From: Lumbricus terrestris
Taxonomy: Eukaryota > Annelida > Clitellata > Crassiclitellata > Lumbricidae
DNA: 64,000 nt
NCBI GenBank assembly: GCA_949752735.1
Contig: OX457047.1
Location: forward strand, 36,926,332-36,990,331
Reading direction: 5' to 3'
Shown here piece by piece: positions 25,701-38,500 of this stretch. Under the pieces are notes generated by a model that ran no database searches, had not been told where the DNA came from, and saw only the letters and a list, made by a program, of their open reading frames with translations. Each line of letters opens with the position of its first letter. The first letter of the stretch is position 1. Position numbers and translations under genes: made by a program.

Positions 25701-28700
25701 ATTTTTTATGTGCTACCTGGTACAATGGAATTTGTTTGTCTTTCTAGGTACGTCTGTACTTGTCCTGATGGTTACACAGGACTTCGCTGTGAAATTAGAG
25801 CGAACGGGTGCAATTCGAACCCCTGCCAACATGGCGGTTCCTGTCGAGATGATTCTGGACGTTACGTATGCCAGTGCTCACCGGGCTTTACAGGTTAGTC
25901 AGTTCTGTTCTCATGTGTGGTTTGCGCGTGTGATTCAGTTATCTTCGACTTGTTGTTTGTTAGGGAGAGTCATTTAGGTATTGATATTTGTGGGGCGCGA
26001 TGGTGTAGTGAGTATATTTGTCCGCTCTGTAGTCGGGAGCGCCTCTGAGTAGAAAGCTTGAAGGGGCGCTATAACAAGTGCACATGCAAACAAACAATTT
26101 AGCGCCATCTCTTACTTCGTTTTGCCTTTCTTTGCCATTTCTTTTGTCTTCACCTTTCCTTTAGTATGGCCAATTGTGACGCAGCTTGACCTGCGGCGTT
26201 TAAATTGGTAAAAATTCGTGGGAACAGCGTTTCCACTGCTCTTGAAAATCTTTGCTTGCATTCCCACTGCTCACAATGATTTGGAACCCTGGTAGCACAT
26301 GCCTGGTAGATCATGCATTCCAATAAAAAAAGGCCTCTTCTTGCTCACCCAAGCCACTTGAACCACTGACCTTGGGTTGAAAATATACTGTTTATCCTGG
26401 AATTTTCTTATGATGCTTTCAGCTTGTATGTTTACAATATGGTTTTTGCTCAGCATGGCACCGAACCCTTAGCTAAGTCATTATTTAAGAACTTTTTCCC
26501 CGTATATTTATATTAACTTTGTTGGTTGACTATTACTAATTCAGTATACATGCCAGTTTCCTATTCTTCTGTAATTTCTACATGGGGGCCCTGGACGGTA
26601 GGATCAACGACCCCTTTAGGTTTCCCTTATATGACCAGTTTATTTACTTTTCTTTTTTCCAAGAGGATCTTCGCACTGGGAGCGCCTCTGATTAGGTTGT
26701 ACTGCGAGAGGCGCTTTATAAATTCAAAAATAATATAGTAGTATAGTATTTAATTGTTTTGTGATCTTGTTTTCATTATTTCCTTGAAATTTGTTTGCCA
26801 AATAAATCAAATTGAATTTTTCAAACCCGTCTAGGAGTCAACTGTGAGACGAATCGAGACGACTGTTCCCCGAATCCTTGCCGGAATGGAGGCCAGTGCA
26901 TCGATGGTATCGAGGGATATCAGTGCACTTGTGCGGTTCCGTACACCGGTCCAAACTGCGCGACGATGATTTCTCCGTGCCAGCCGAGCTTCTGCCAAAA
27001 CGAGGGACGATGCGTGCCGGACGCATCGCATACCGGATTTACCTGCGAATGCGCACCTGGATATACAGGTGAGCGGTCATATGATCGTTATGCGTTTATT
27101 CGACCGACCTGAAGTTGGGATTTGGTAGATCTGTTGTAACGTGGATTCAGTCAGTGTGAGAATTGTGGAAAATAGCAGGATGGGGTGGGGGGTCATAATG
27201 TGTTTCATGTGGAGTTGGGGTATGCAGAGAAGAAGACCTAACTATGGGAGAGATGGAGTTGAAACCCCCTGGCAACTCTGGATTCAGTAGAGACCAGATC
27301 GGGCCTTATTGGGTCGGTGGCCCACACGCATTGAACAGTTTTCCATCACCCACAAATGAGACAAAAAAGACTTTTGTGCCTTTAAAAAGCAGTTAAAACG
27401 ATGATTTATATCGAATGCTAATGCTGAGTGTTGACTGCTGGTGTTGCTATCAACGATGCTATGCAAATTGTCATTAATACAATGCAATGCGATTGTTTAT
27501 TTTTGCTTGAATTAATACAATATACGATACAATGCGATTGTTTATTTTTGCTTGAATTAATACAATATACGATACAATGCGATTGTTTATTTTTGCTTGA
27601 ATTAATACAATATACGATACAATGCGATTGTTTATTTTTGCTTGAATTAATACAATATACGATACAATGCGATTGTTTATTTTTGCTTGAATTAATACAA
27701 TATACGATACAATGCGATTGTTTATTTTTGCTTGAATTAATACAATATACGATACAATGCGATTGTTTATTTTTGCTTGAATTAATACAATATACGATAC
27801 AATGCGATTGTTTATTTTTGCTTGAATAGGTTCAAGTTGTTCAGAGGACGTGAACGAGTGTGTGAGCGGGAGGAATCCGTGTAGCAACGGAGGAACTTGT
27901 CAGAACACCTACGGGTCCTTCACGTGCAGATGTCCCGTTGGATACTCTGGAAGACTGTGCGACATGAACCCAAGCGATTGCATATCAGGTGAATTGCATA
28001 TCAGGTGAATTGCATATCAGGTGAATTGCATATCAGGTGAATTGCATATCAGGTGAATTTCATCAGGTGAATTGCATATTAGGTGAATTGCGTATCAGGT
28101 GATACGACATCTTTGCTTTGGTTGAACTTCAGCCTCTTCTCTTCGTTTTCTACGCTCACATGACAAGCACGTTCTCCTTGTGCCGTGAGCAAGAACTGCT
28201 TTGGCAACAAACTCAAGCTTTTGCCTTCGTTGTAACTGCAATTTGGAATCAGCTCACTCCATTGACATTGACACGTTCTTTGTTATTAACTCGTACTGGA
28301 GGCGTATCTTTCACCATCTCAAAACTGCTTCCTTTTCTTTTGGACTTTCCCACTGGAAACTCCTCTGGTTGTTGGTGCGCACGGTGAGAGAGACTTTATA
28401 AATTTATAGTAACAATACAACGTGTCATTGGTTTGTCAGGAAAAATGTCAAAATTTGGTGACTAGGTTGCCATATTTTCATCATACTTTGATGAGATCGT
28501 AATACGTGGAGAAGGTTGACCATGGCGGTCACTAAGGCTCAAAGAATCGACGGTACAAGGTGACAAGGTGATGTTAAGCTAAGTAAAACCATTTATGCAT
28601 TGCCTGTTACATGGCGAACTGTTCAGAGGCCATAAGAGAAGAAATAGGTTTCGAGAAAAGCGAAGGAGGAGGAGGGGATTAGTAGGATCATGAGGAGGGG

Positions 28701-29462
28701 ATTAGTAGAATCATGAGGAGGGGATTAGTAGAATCATGAGGAGGGGATTAGTAGGATCATGAGGAGGGGATTAGTAGGATCATGAGGAGGGGATTAGTAG
28801 GATCATGAGGAGGGGATTAGTAGGATCATGAGGATGGGATTAGTAGGATCATGAGGAGGGGATTAGTAGGATCATGAGGAGGGGATTAGTAGGATCATTT
28901 GGCAACCAAGTTAACATATTTTGATGATACTGTTACTAAACGAATATCATTTCCCTCTCGTTGTCAGGTCCATGTCAGAATGGCGGCACATGTGTCGATG
29001 GACTGAACAACTACACGTGCCAGTGTGTCGCTGGATTCAGTGGCTACAACTGTCAGCTTGACGTCAACGAATGTCTGTCGTCGCCATGCACCAACGGCGC
29101 AACGTGTCACAACTACGTTAACTCGTACACATGTACGTGTGCGCGAGGATACAGCGGAACGAACTGTCACATAAACGACAACGATTGCTCTTCGAGGTAA
29201 TTTAGAATTTATTTCTGATATTGAGGCACCCTTGTGATGGTACATGGCTAATCTACGGTGCTATATAAATTGTCACTATTGTTATTATTATTGCTATTAT
29301 TATTTTTTTACCTGAGGTAGACATGATCCCTCAGGTGATGAAAAAATTGTTCAGGGACAAAAATAGCATCTGCCAGTGTACGATGGAAAGCAACTGCTTT
29401 GAAGAACTGGTTGAAAGATTAAACTTTGTCCTTTTTTTAAATTAATATTTTATTATTATTAC

Positions 29463-29531
<69 letters not shown>

Positions 29532-32500
29532 GTCTGCTTTTATGAGTGTGTGATGCATGTTATGTGTCTGGATAACTTAATAATATTAATAATTAAATAT
29601 GACAAGTTGTATAGCCTCTTAGAACATTTGAGGCAAAAGAAGCACGATTATAATTATCTTGAGTACAGAAAGTTCAGGACAGTCATATGATGATACTTTA
29701 AAAGATATAGGTTTAGATTTGAATGTCTCAGGAGATGGCACATCCTTCTTATGGTCATATACACTGTTCCACGCAGTTCCACACTGTTCCAGTGACAGAG
29801 ACGGAACAGTCGCCAATCTCTTGGAAGACTGTGACTTGTAGTTTATTTTTTATGTAGTTTATTTTTTATGAGGACCATAACCAACATCTGTTGCGGTTGC
29901 CTGCAACTGGAGCCAGACACCTAACCTGGGATGAGGTCATTCAGTGCTTTCTGAGTCATCATACACAGTTTGTGTGTGATTGGCTGAGGGACTCGTAATA
30001 ACCAGTGCATCAGATTGTCGTGCAGATTGAGTCGGGTGTCGCCTAAGACTTAATCAGTAACATCGTAGCAAAACCATTGATGTGCTCTTCTGCTATCTAA
30101 TGATTGTGAGTCGTGAGTAAACTCTATCCAGCAAGCTTGAGTAAATGGAATACAATTACCTCTGTTCCCCTGCACAATTATAAATATACACATGCATAAT
30201 CACACACCCACGCATGCACACACACAGTGTCACACGCATACATATTTAAACACTTATGCAATATGCAGTTACATATAATCATATATGGACTTCCCTTGAC
30301 TATAAGACACCTCCCAAGCTGTTATCAATTTCACAAACTGTTGAAGACTGTTTTTTTCGCTTGATCTCGGCCGGGAGCGCATCTGAGTAGGTACCTTGAA
30401 GGGTGCTATATAAATTACGATTGATTGATATACCATGTCAGACATGTGCGGTCACATTCACACATAGATACGGCCATACGTGCATGCCTACTCACTCACT
30501 TGCAACGAATTTCTGCGCTTCATATGTGTTTTCCAGTTTCATTTCTGCGTATCTGTGTGTTTTCCAGCATCATCTGTTCTTCTGTGTTTTCCAGTTTGTG
30601 TCTGAACGGAGGGACGTGCAACGACGGAGTGGACACGTACTCCTGCAGTTGTCCACCCGGTTATTCCGGTTTCCATTGCGAGCACCTCTTGACCGCGTGC
30701 GACTCGAACCCCTGCCTCAACGACGGATTGTGCCGTGCGTTGTCATCTGGCCAAACGTACTCCTGCATGTGCGCAAGTGGATGGAAGGGACAGAACTGCA
30801 ACGAGTTCGTCGACTGGTGCAACGGTACAACGCCCGTTGTCTGCCAGAACGGAGGAACCTGTAAGCAGACGGCCAACGAGTTCGAATGCATCTGCCCACC
30901 TCGGTGGACTGGCCGGAGATGCGACATGACAAACGTGACGTGTGCTGTCGAAGCTGCAAGCAAAGGTCGGTTACAAGCACGCACGTGTGCATGTGTGCAC
31001 ATGTGCACACACTTGAATTCACATGCATGCACTCACATGCAAACGCACTCACATGCAAACGCACGTATACACATGTGCACACTTGAATTTACACGCATGC
31101 ACTCACATGCACATGCGCTCACATGCACATGCACTCAAGTGCAAACGTGCATGTGTACACACATGCACACTTGAATTCACATGCATGCACTCACATGCAC
31201 ATGCGCTCACATGCACATGCACTCAAGTGCAAACGTGCATGTGTACACACATGCACACTTGAATTCACACGCATGCACTCACATGCAAACGCACATGCTA
31301 ATGGTGATGGCGAGAGAATAATAAGTCTGTTGGAGAGCTATCTGCCAAAGAAAAGTATTTACGGATATAATGTCGACCTGTTGTGCCGGGTAACTGGGTA
31401 AAATGCACGACCTTTTGATGACATGTTAGTTTACCAGATGCTGTTATTGCGTTGTACTTTGTGCTGTTATTTGCTTTCTTTATAGTTAATCGATTTTGAT
31501 GCTGTTTTGTTTTGCAGGAATAAACGTGTCAAATCTATGCGGTGACAACGGCAGCTGTCGCAACATCGGTAGCTCTCACGAGTGTGTTTGTCGGGACGGC
31601 TACTCAGGGAGCTACTGCGAGACTAAGACCAACTACTGTGCGTCGCAGCCATGCGAAAACGACGCCACATGCACCGAACGTGAAACTAACTACACATGCT
31701 TGTGCGTTCCGGGTTACGTTGGCATCAACTGTCAGACGAACATCGACGAGTGTGCGTCGAGTCCTTGCGTCAACAACGGAACGTGCGTTGACCTCGTCAA
31801 CTCGTTCCATTGCTCGTGTCTGCCGGGAACGTCCGGCGTCCGTTGTCTGGACAATCCGGACGACTGTCGGCCGGGATTGTGTCAGAACGGTGGGACCTGT
31901 GTGGATAGGATCAACGGATTCAATTGCCTTTGTCCGCCGGGATTCACCGGATCCAACTGCCAAGGGGACATCGACGAATGCCTGTCAAGTCCGTGCTCCG
32001 GTCCGGGGGTCCTTGGATGCGTACAGGGAGTTGGATCTTTCTCGTGTCTGTGCAAGCAGGGTTGGACTGGGCGGGACTGCGAGTCGTACGCCGATCCGTG
32101 TGCGACTGGCGCTTATCCGTGCCTGAATGGAGGAACTTGTCGTGATTTGGGCGGACCATCCAGCTTTTCGTGTGTCTGTTTGCCGGTAGGGATTCTTCAG
32201 TGTCATTTTGTTCTTCAGTGTCATGTTCTATTTCATTGTCATTTTGTGCTTTAGTGTCATTTTATGCTTCAGTGTCATTTTGTGCTTCAGTGTCATTTTG
32301 TGCTTTGGTGTCATTTTGTGCTTCAGTTTCATATTCTATTTCAGTGTCATTTTGTGCTTAGTTTCATTTTGTGCTTTCGTGTCATTAACTTCGTCATATG
32401 AAATAAACAGTTGTTGTCTTTAAATAGAGGTTTCTGTTTAAAAGGAGACATGTGTAATTGTGCACGCATTCTAGCTGGCTCAGCTTCCAGTACATTTGGA

Positions 32501-35500
32501 TACATCTTTCTGTAGGGTTACGGTGGATCGACTTGTGAGAAGGCTTCCTGCGAGAACAATCCGTGCCAGAACAAAGGAACGTGCAACATAACAACGGGTG
32601 ATCGTTTCCAGTGTCAGTGCCCACCCGACTACGGCGGACCGACGTGTGAGAACGTCAACAATAACAATGCTATCTGTGACATAAACGGCTGCAAGGCGAA
32701 AGCGGGCAACAATCGGTGTGATGTAAGTTAAGATGACGCTCAGAACCTGATTTATGGTAATATGCGATTCCTGTAAGGTTGAAGTTTTCGCAAAAAATGG
32801 CCATCAGGTTAGGTAATTTTGCATCTGTTATGCCCTTCAGTCAGCATTAGTTCTTTTCCTGTCACTGCATTCAAACGGTTGAGATCTTATTCATTCATTC
32901 ATTTGGACATTTATATAGCACTTCTTCAAGAAAAAAACTACTCAGAGGCGCTCCCGACTCCAGCGCGCCCAAAAAGAACAGTTTTAAGTTTAGCAAGGAA
33001 GGATCCTGGTAGAGTCCCAGGGTGTAGGCGTAGCTCAAAAGGAAGGCCATTCCAGACCACTGGTCCAACCACAGAAAAGGCTCGATTCTTCATGGTAGTA
33101 GTACGAGCAAAAGGAACTAAGAGGACTCCCTTATCAGCAGAGCGTAGCTGACAACGTCCTTGGATACCCAATGATGATGAACAAGTAGGACAGCAACAGC
33201 AACTTGACCACAGGGCTGTCTTATGAAGGTTCCATATAGATCAGACAAAGAGGTTAAGACAGCTATATTCATTTGGCCCATACCTGGCTCCGTCCGTGCC
33301 ACTTGTGACTTCTGATGGTCACATCGTAGGGACCCAATGTCCGTCCAATTTATGTGGTCATCGGGATTATATTATATTTTAGACGTATAACCTTCAAGAT
33401 AAAGTACAGCGAATTACGGTCAAAGTATGATACCTATTGTTTCTTTGCGATTGTTTGTACCATTGTCATTTGTTTCGTCATTTGCAGCCGGAATGCGACG
33501 CCTACCTATGCAACTACGACGACTACGAGTGTAGCTACACGGCGAACCTCTACAAGGACTGCGCAGCCATCCGGAACGGCATTCCATGCTACGCGCTCAT
33601 CAACAACGGCCACTGCGACAGCGCGTGCAACACCGAGACGTGCTTATACGACGGGTGGGATTGCAAGAACCTCACCGTCTGCAATCCGATATACGATGCG
33701 TACTGCAAGAGTCACCACCGAGACGGTCATTGCGACCAGGGCTGCAACAACGAGGAGTGCGGCTGGGATGGTCTCGACTGCTCCGGATCCGACCACGACT
33801 ACGCGAGGGACGTGCTCGTCATCATAGTTCTTGTTCCGTACGATGTGTTCGTTGGCGATTCGTCGACTTTCCTGCGAAATTTGAGTCTTCTGCTGCATGG
33901 AACGCTCGTCATAAAGAAGGACGGTAATGGAAGAGACATGATCTATCCGTGGCCGGATGAGACGATCGAAAGGCGGAAGAGGGACCTGGACTCATCCTGG
34001 GGATTTGGAGATCTATTCTTCTTCCGAACTAAGCGTTCGACAGCTCTGTCGGGGTGAGTTTGATCTTTCCTGGGTGAGTTTGATCTTCTGGGTGAGTTCG
34101 ATCTTTTCTGGGTGAATTCAATCTTTTTCTGGGTGAATTTGACCTTTTCTGGGTGAGTTCGATCTTTCCTGGGTGAGTTCGATCTTTCCTGGGTGAGTTC
34201 GATCTTTCCTGGGTGAGTTCGATCTTTTCTGGGTGAGTTCGATCTTTCCTGGGTGAGTTCGATCTTTCCTGGGTGAGTTCGATCTTTCCTGGGTGAGTTC
34301 GATCTTTCCTGGGTGAGTTCGATCTTTCCTGGGTGAGTTCGATCTTTTCTGGGTGAGTTCTATCTTTCCTGGAAATGGTGATGCAGTGGTTTCGATCTTT
34401 GTTAATGAAATTTGACTGCACTGATGAAGAGAAAGCAACATGCTGAATTGCTGATACTACTTTACAGTGGATTCTTGTATTGTTTTGAAGAACAAAAGTT
34501 CTTATCAAAGATGAATAAGTACAAATAATAAAATAAAGAACAGTTTAATACTGAAATAACAGAGTTTGAAAACTCATTGTTTCTTGAGTCTCCAATAATT
34601 AACTATGTTCTCGGTCATATCTTGACATGGCAAACCTTTCCACATGTTAGTCAAGGCTTCTAATAATTGTTTTTACTCTTTCGGATCACTTCTGCCACAT
34701 GGAAAATTATACAATAATAATTTGTAATAAATACTATATAATATTAATAATACTATTCATTATCTAGTCGTTTCAGATCCTCATGAACAGTTCTGTTCTA
34801 TGTATTATGATTTCTGTAACTGAAAAGTTTAATAATTTATTATTAATTGTCATTGTGCTTACAGACAAAAGAATGATATGTAATAATAATAACTTAGTTG
34901 CAGTTAACTGGTTGCGATGTAAGTAAAATCGTTTTTGCTGTGTCTCTTGATCTGCAGGACGAAGTTTCATGCCAAACTGGACAACACGAACTGCAAGTCG
35001 CAGTGCTTTCCAGATGCCGAGCAAGCTGCTGAGTTTTTGGCGCAGGCTGTACGCCAGGGATTCAATCCCGGATACACCCTGTACTCAGTCAACTGTAAGC
35101 ATGATTGTCATTATTATTCAGATGAAGTAATTAATACAATATTTTCTCACTTATGAGTTTGTTCCATATCTGTGCATATGTATGTTTGCGTATGTATTAT
35201 GTATGCATTTACATATGTATGTAAATATGCATTTATGTATAATATTATATGTAATTTTTATGTATGTGTGCATTTATATATGCATGTATGTATGCATTTA
35301 TATATGCATGTATGTATGCATTTATGTCTGCGTGTATGTTTGCATTTATGTATATATGTAATTTTTATGTATGTATGCATTTATATATGCAAGTGTGTAT
35401 GCATTTATGTATGCATGTATGTTTGCATTTATGTATATATGTACTTTTTATGTATGTATGTATGTATGTATGTTTATTCGATCAATCGATCAGAATTTAT

Positions 35501-38500
35501 GTAGCTACCTTCAAGCTTCGTATTCAGAGACACTCCCAGCATGGCATGTACGTGTTTGTTTGTGTACTGCAATCATATATGGTTTGTAGTGTACCTGGTA
35601 TCATGTAGCACATTTTATGTGTGTTTTGTGTGTGCATATGAAGGCTGAGTATGCTGAGCCTTAAAGTAACTTGTCACGGCCACTCATGATGTTAAATTCT
35701 TGTGATCTCTTGGAAAAGGTTGTTGTCTTGATCATGGACTACACCTCAGTCAAATATCCCGAACCTCAGGTGACTTAGCAATGAGCATTACTGAAAGCAT
35801 CTGGCCAAATAATGCGGCTCATCATTCGTTACGTCAGTTCTAGTCCATCTTCCATGTGAATGTTGACTAGAGCTTACGAAGGTAGATTTCGCCAGGGAAG
35901 TGGTACTCCTGGAAGAGCTTTCCACCACCTCAGTCCGCTCTTCTTCAGTGCCCAGCGGAACCCATGTTACGATTCAACTCTCTTACAGCTGTGGTGCATT
36001 TTGAATCTTCAATTTGCTTAAAATTAATTGCACTGCATATAATTTCGATTGCTTGCAGCTGAACAGGATCCTCCGACAACCCCCTCTTCTCCCACGGTTC
36101 CTGTCGTCGTTGCCATGGTTGCAATAATCCTCGTCGTTGTCATCGTCATCGTTGGAGTTCTGGAGGCGCGCAAGCGACGCTATGGAAAGGCGTGGTTTCC
36201 GGAGGGATTCTGTTATTTCCCAGGACGCAGGATTCCCGATGAACAGGACTCATCAAAGTAGGCAGACTCTCTTTTCGTCTCTTTTGTTCGTTAGGAAGGT
36301 TTATATAGCGTCTGGATTTGCAGGACCATCTGCTCAAGAGACCTCCCAATGCACCCCTGCCTAAATGTATGTATGTGCACTTGTTATAGCGTTCCTTCAA
36401 GATTTCTACTCAGAAGCACTCCCGGCTACAGCGCGGACACTGAATCGGAGTTTCACACCGAAGCGCTTGAGCAATTGCAAATGAAGAACTTGCTCAAGGT
36501 TCCTGCGAGGCGGCTTGAGACGGATTCGAACCTGCAACCCTTCGGCTGCAAGGCAATGAACATACCCACTACACCATAGCACCCCTATAAATAGTACGGC
36601 CTTAGAGTTGTAATATAACATGGTTTTGTGACCACTGGGCACTAGATGAAGTGTCACAAGGAGCATTCAAGGCTAGCAACCGAAAAAGCTCAGGTGCCTG
36701 TGGGGAGATGCATGAGCTATGGACCAGAAGCCTGTCTCGTTTGCGTGTGCGTTTACATTTGTGTGTGCCTGCATAGCTGGACGGAGGAGGGGCCCTTGGT
36801 GTTGGATGCCCAAGGTGGAGTGCTCAGCAAGGCCGCAATAGGTAGGGGGGGGATAGTCGACCATACAAGTGGTTCTCTTAACTCTTAGTTAGTTTAATAC
36901 ATGTATGCATGTATAAAGCAATGTATCAATTTGTAATTTTTTATGTATAATTAAAGGAAAATGAAAAAAAAATGTTTTTTTATCTCCATACATATTTCCT
37001 TTGTTTTCAGATTGAGTTCGGATCTATATCTCTTTTATTTTTTTATATACTTGTGCTTGTACAAAGCGTCAGCGCATTTGTAATTTTTTTATGTATAATT
37101 AAAGTAAAAATGAATTTGAAAAAAGCACGGACAAAAGTGGTGTTTATCTGTGATTGTTTTCAGATTAAATTTGAGCGTGTGATTTCACGTTTAACATGAT
37201 CATATGATTGTATGTTTAACATGATCATATCATTGCACGTTTAACATGATCATATGATTGCACGTTTAACATGATCATATGATTGCACGTTTAACATGTC
37301 TTCTTGTTGATGCACAGGAGAGTAATACCGTCATCGTCATCATGCTCAGATGCTCCTGGCTCCGGAGCTGAAAGCATGACGACTGTGAGCAGCGATGAAG
37401 AGTCCGTCTGTCATTCTCGATCAAAGCGACGAAAGGTTTGCATTGTTTTATGCAACAATGCATCTTACATGTCTCTGTTAAAACAATCTAGATCTGTAAT
37501 CTTACATGTCTCCGTTAAAACAATCTAGATCTGTAATCTTACATGTCTCCGTTAAAACAATCTAGATCTGTAATCTTACATGTCTCTGTTAAAACAATCT
37601 AGATCTGTAATCTTACATGTCTCTGTTAAAACAATCTAGATCTGTAATCTTACATGTCTCTGTTAAAACAATCTAGATCTGTAATCTTACATGTCTCTGT
37701 TAAAACAATCTAGATCTGTAATCTTACATGTCTCTGTGAAAACAATCTAGATCTGTAATCTTACATGTCTCTGTTAAAACAATATAGATCTGTAGTGCTT
37801 CTCCTAGATGTGTGATTGCCTCCACTGTGTTATTTTGTCCGTACTATGCTTACATTTTTAAATCTGTGTATGTGATATGTTTTACAAACAGTTATATTGA
37901 TATAGTATGCTCATAATGATAGCGACGCTCTTAAGTGATTGGTATCATTAGATATTGATGCTCCTGATTGTGCCAGGCACAGTTTTGTATGTTCAGGTCA
38001 GTAGTACGTCTGGAGAGTTTCCTTTGAAGAGATACATCTGCTGAGTTTATCTGATGCATTCCGAATAAATATATACCTGTTGTAGTTCATTTTGCGTAGC
38101 TGTACAAAAACCGTTGTGAATTCATGGGACCAACAAGCTTAGCTCTGCAAAAAACTCTGTACCACACCTCATGAGCTGTGCCTGTTGTTCCTTAGGTCAA
38201 TTCTATAAGCACTTGAAAACTGTTTTGGCTGTGCAGGAGTCGGGAGCACCTCTGAGTAGTTTACCTTGAAGAGGTGCTATATAAATACTTGAATGAATGA
38301 ATAAATAAATAATTCATAGGCTTTGAATCTGTCCGGTTGAAAGAAATGGCTCGCTTGGGTACAGTGACCAATTTGGAAAGTGATTACTACCATCTTTGTA
38401 AATGGATTAACGGATTACTTTTATATATATTGGTTTCCACTTTCTTTCCAGTCGGATAAGGAAGACAGCCGCGAGTGGACACGGATCCATCTGGAGGCTG

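Larger units (their letters stand above)
23707..25747 (+). other. Intron w6-w7
   Basis: Holds two MITEs (23871-24167 and 24930-25383). The remaining sequence is unremarkable, apart from repeated ttccagttta words before the acceptor (25575-25620). Confidence 0.75.
25894..26834 (+). other. Intron w7-w8
   Basis: Holds an internally deleted SINE (25988-26093) and a LINE tail (26655-26722). Two CSL-type words (CGTGGGAA at 26217-26224 and TTCCCAC at 26261-26267) occur here, but their number is what chance predicts. Confidence 0.7.
27989..28967 (+). other. Intron w9-w10
   Basis: Starts with the donor repeat. It then holds a decayed LINE 3' end (28120-28410) and a 23-bp array (28672-28898). Confidence 0.85.
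29197..30594 (+). other. Intron w10-w11
   Basis: Holds a LINE end with an (att)n tail (29222-29320), a long (att)n tract (29453-29531) and a LINE tail (30338-30430). 29540-30335 shows nothing I recognise. Confidence 0.75.
36258..37317 (+). other. Intron w16-w17
   Basis: Holds a - strand SINE (36368-36592) and a 25-bp array near the acceptor (37183-37300). 36600-37180 shows nothing I recognise. Confidence 0.8.
37436..38451 (+). other. Intron w17-w18
   Basis: Holds a 37-bp array (37462-37795) and a LINE tail (38205-38305). 37800-38200 shows nothing I recognise. Confidence 0.85.

Noticed and set aside
26217..26267. Paired CSL/Su(H) sites (CGTGGGAA and TTCCCAC) suggesting Notch autoregulation
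   Set aside because: The gap is wider than the 15-17 bp of known paired sites, and single matches of this length are expected by chance in 64 kb.
27428..27887. ORFs of 133 and 137 codons with 15-residue repeats on opposite strands
   Set aside because: The 45-bp minisatellite is a multiple of three, so stops are absent by construction. The region is an intron end.
30425..31174. A 249-codon frame across exon w11 taken as one exon
   Set aside because: The part before 30595 lacks EGF structure and the part after 30965 is minisatellite. Acceptor, donor and phases with w10 and w12 define the real exon.
34029..34508. - strand ORFs with repeated [16 protein letters not shown]
   Set aside because: They are translations of the 20-bp donor repeat (period 60 bp in codons); no gene evidence.
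37462..37795. CRISPR-like array
   Set aside because: The 37-bp units are contiguous and identical with no unique spacers, and the context is an animal intron.
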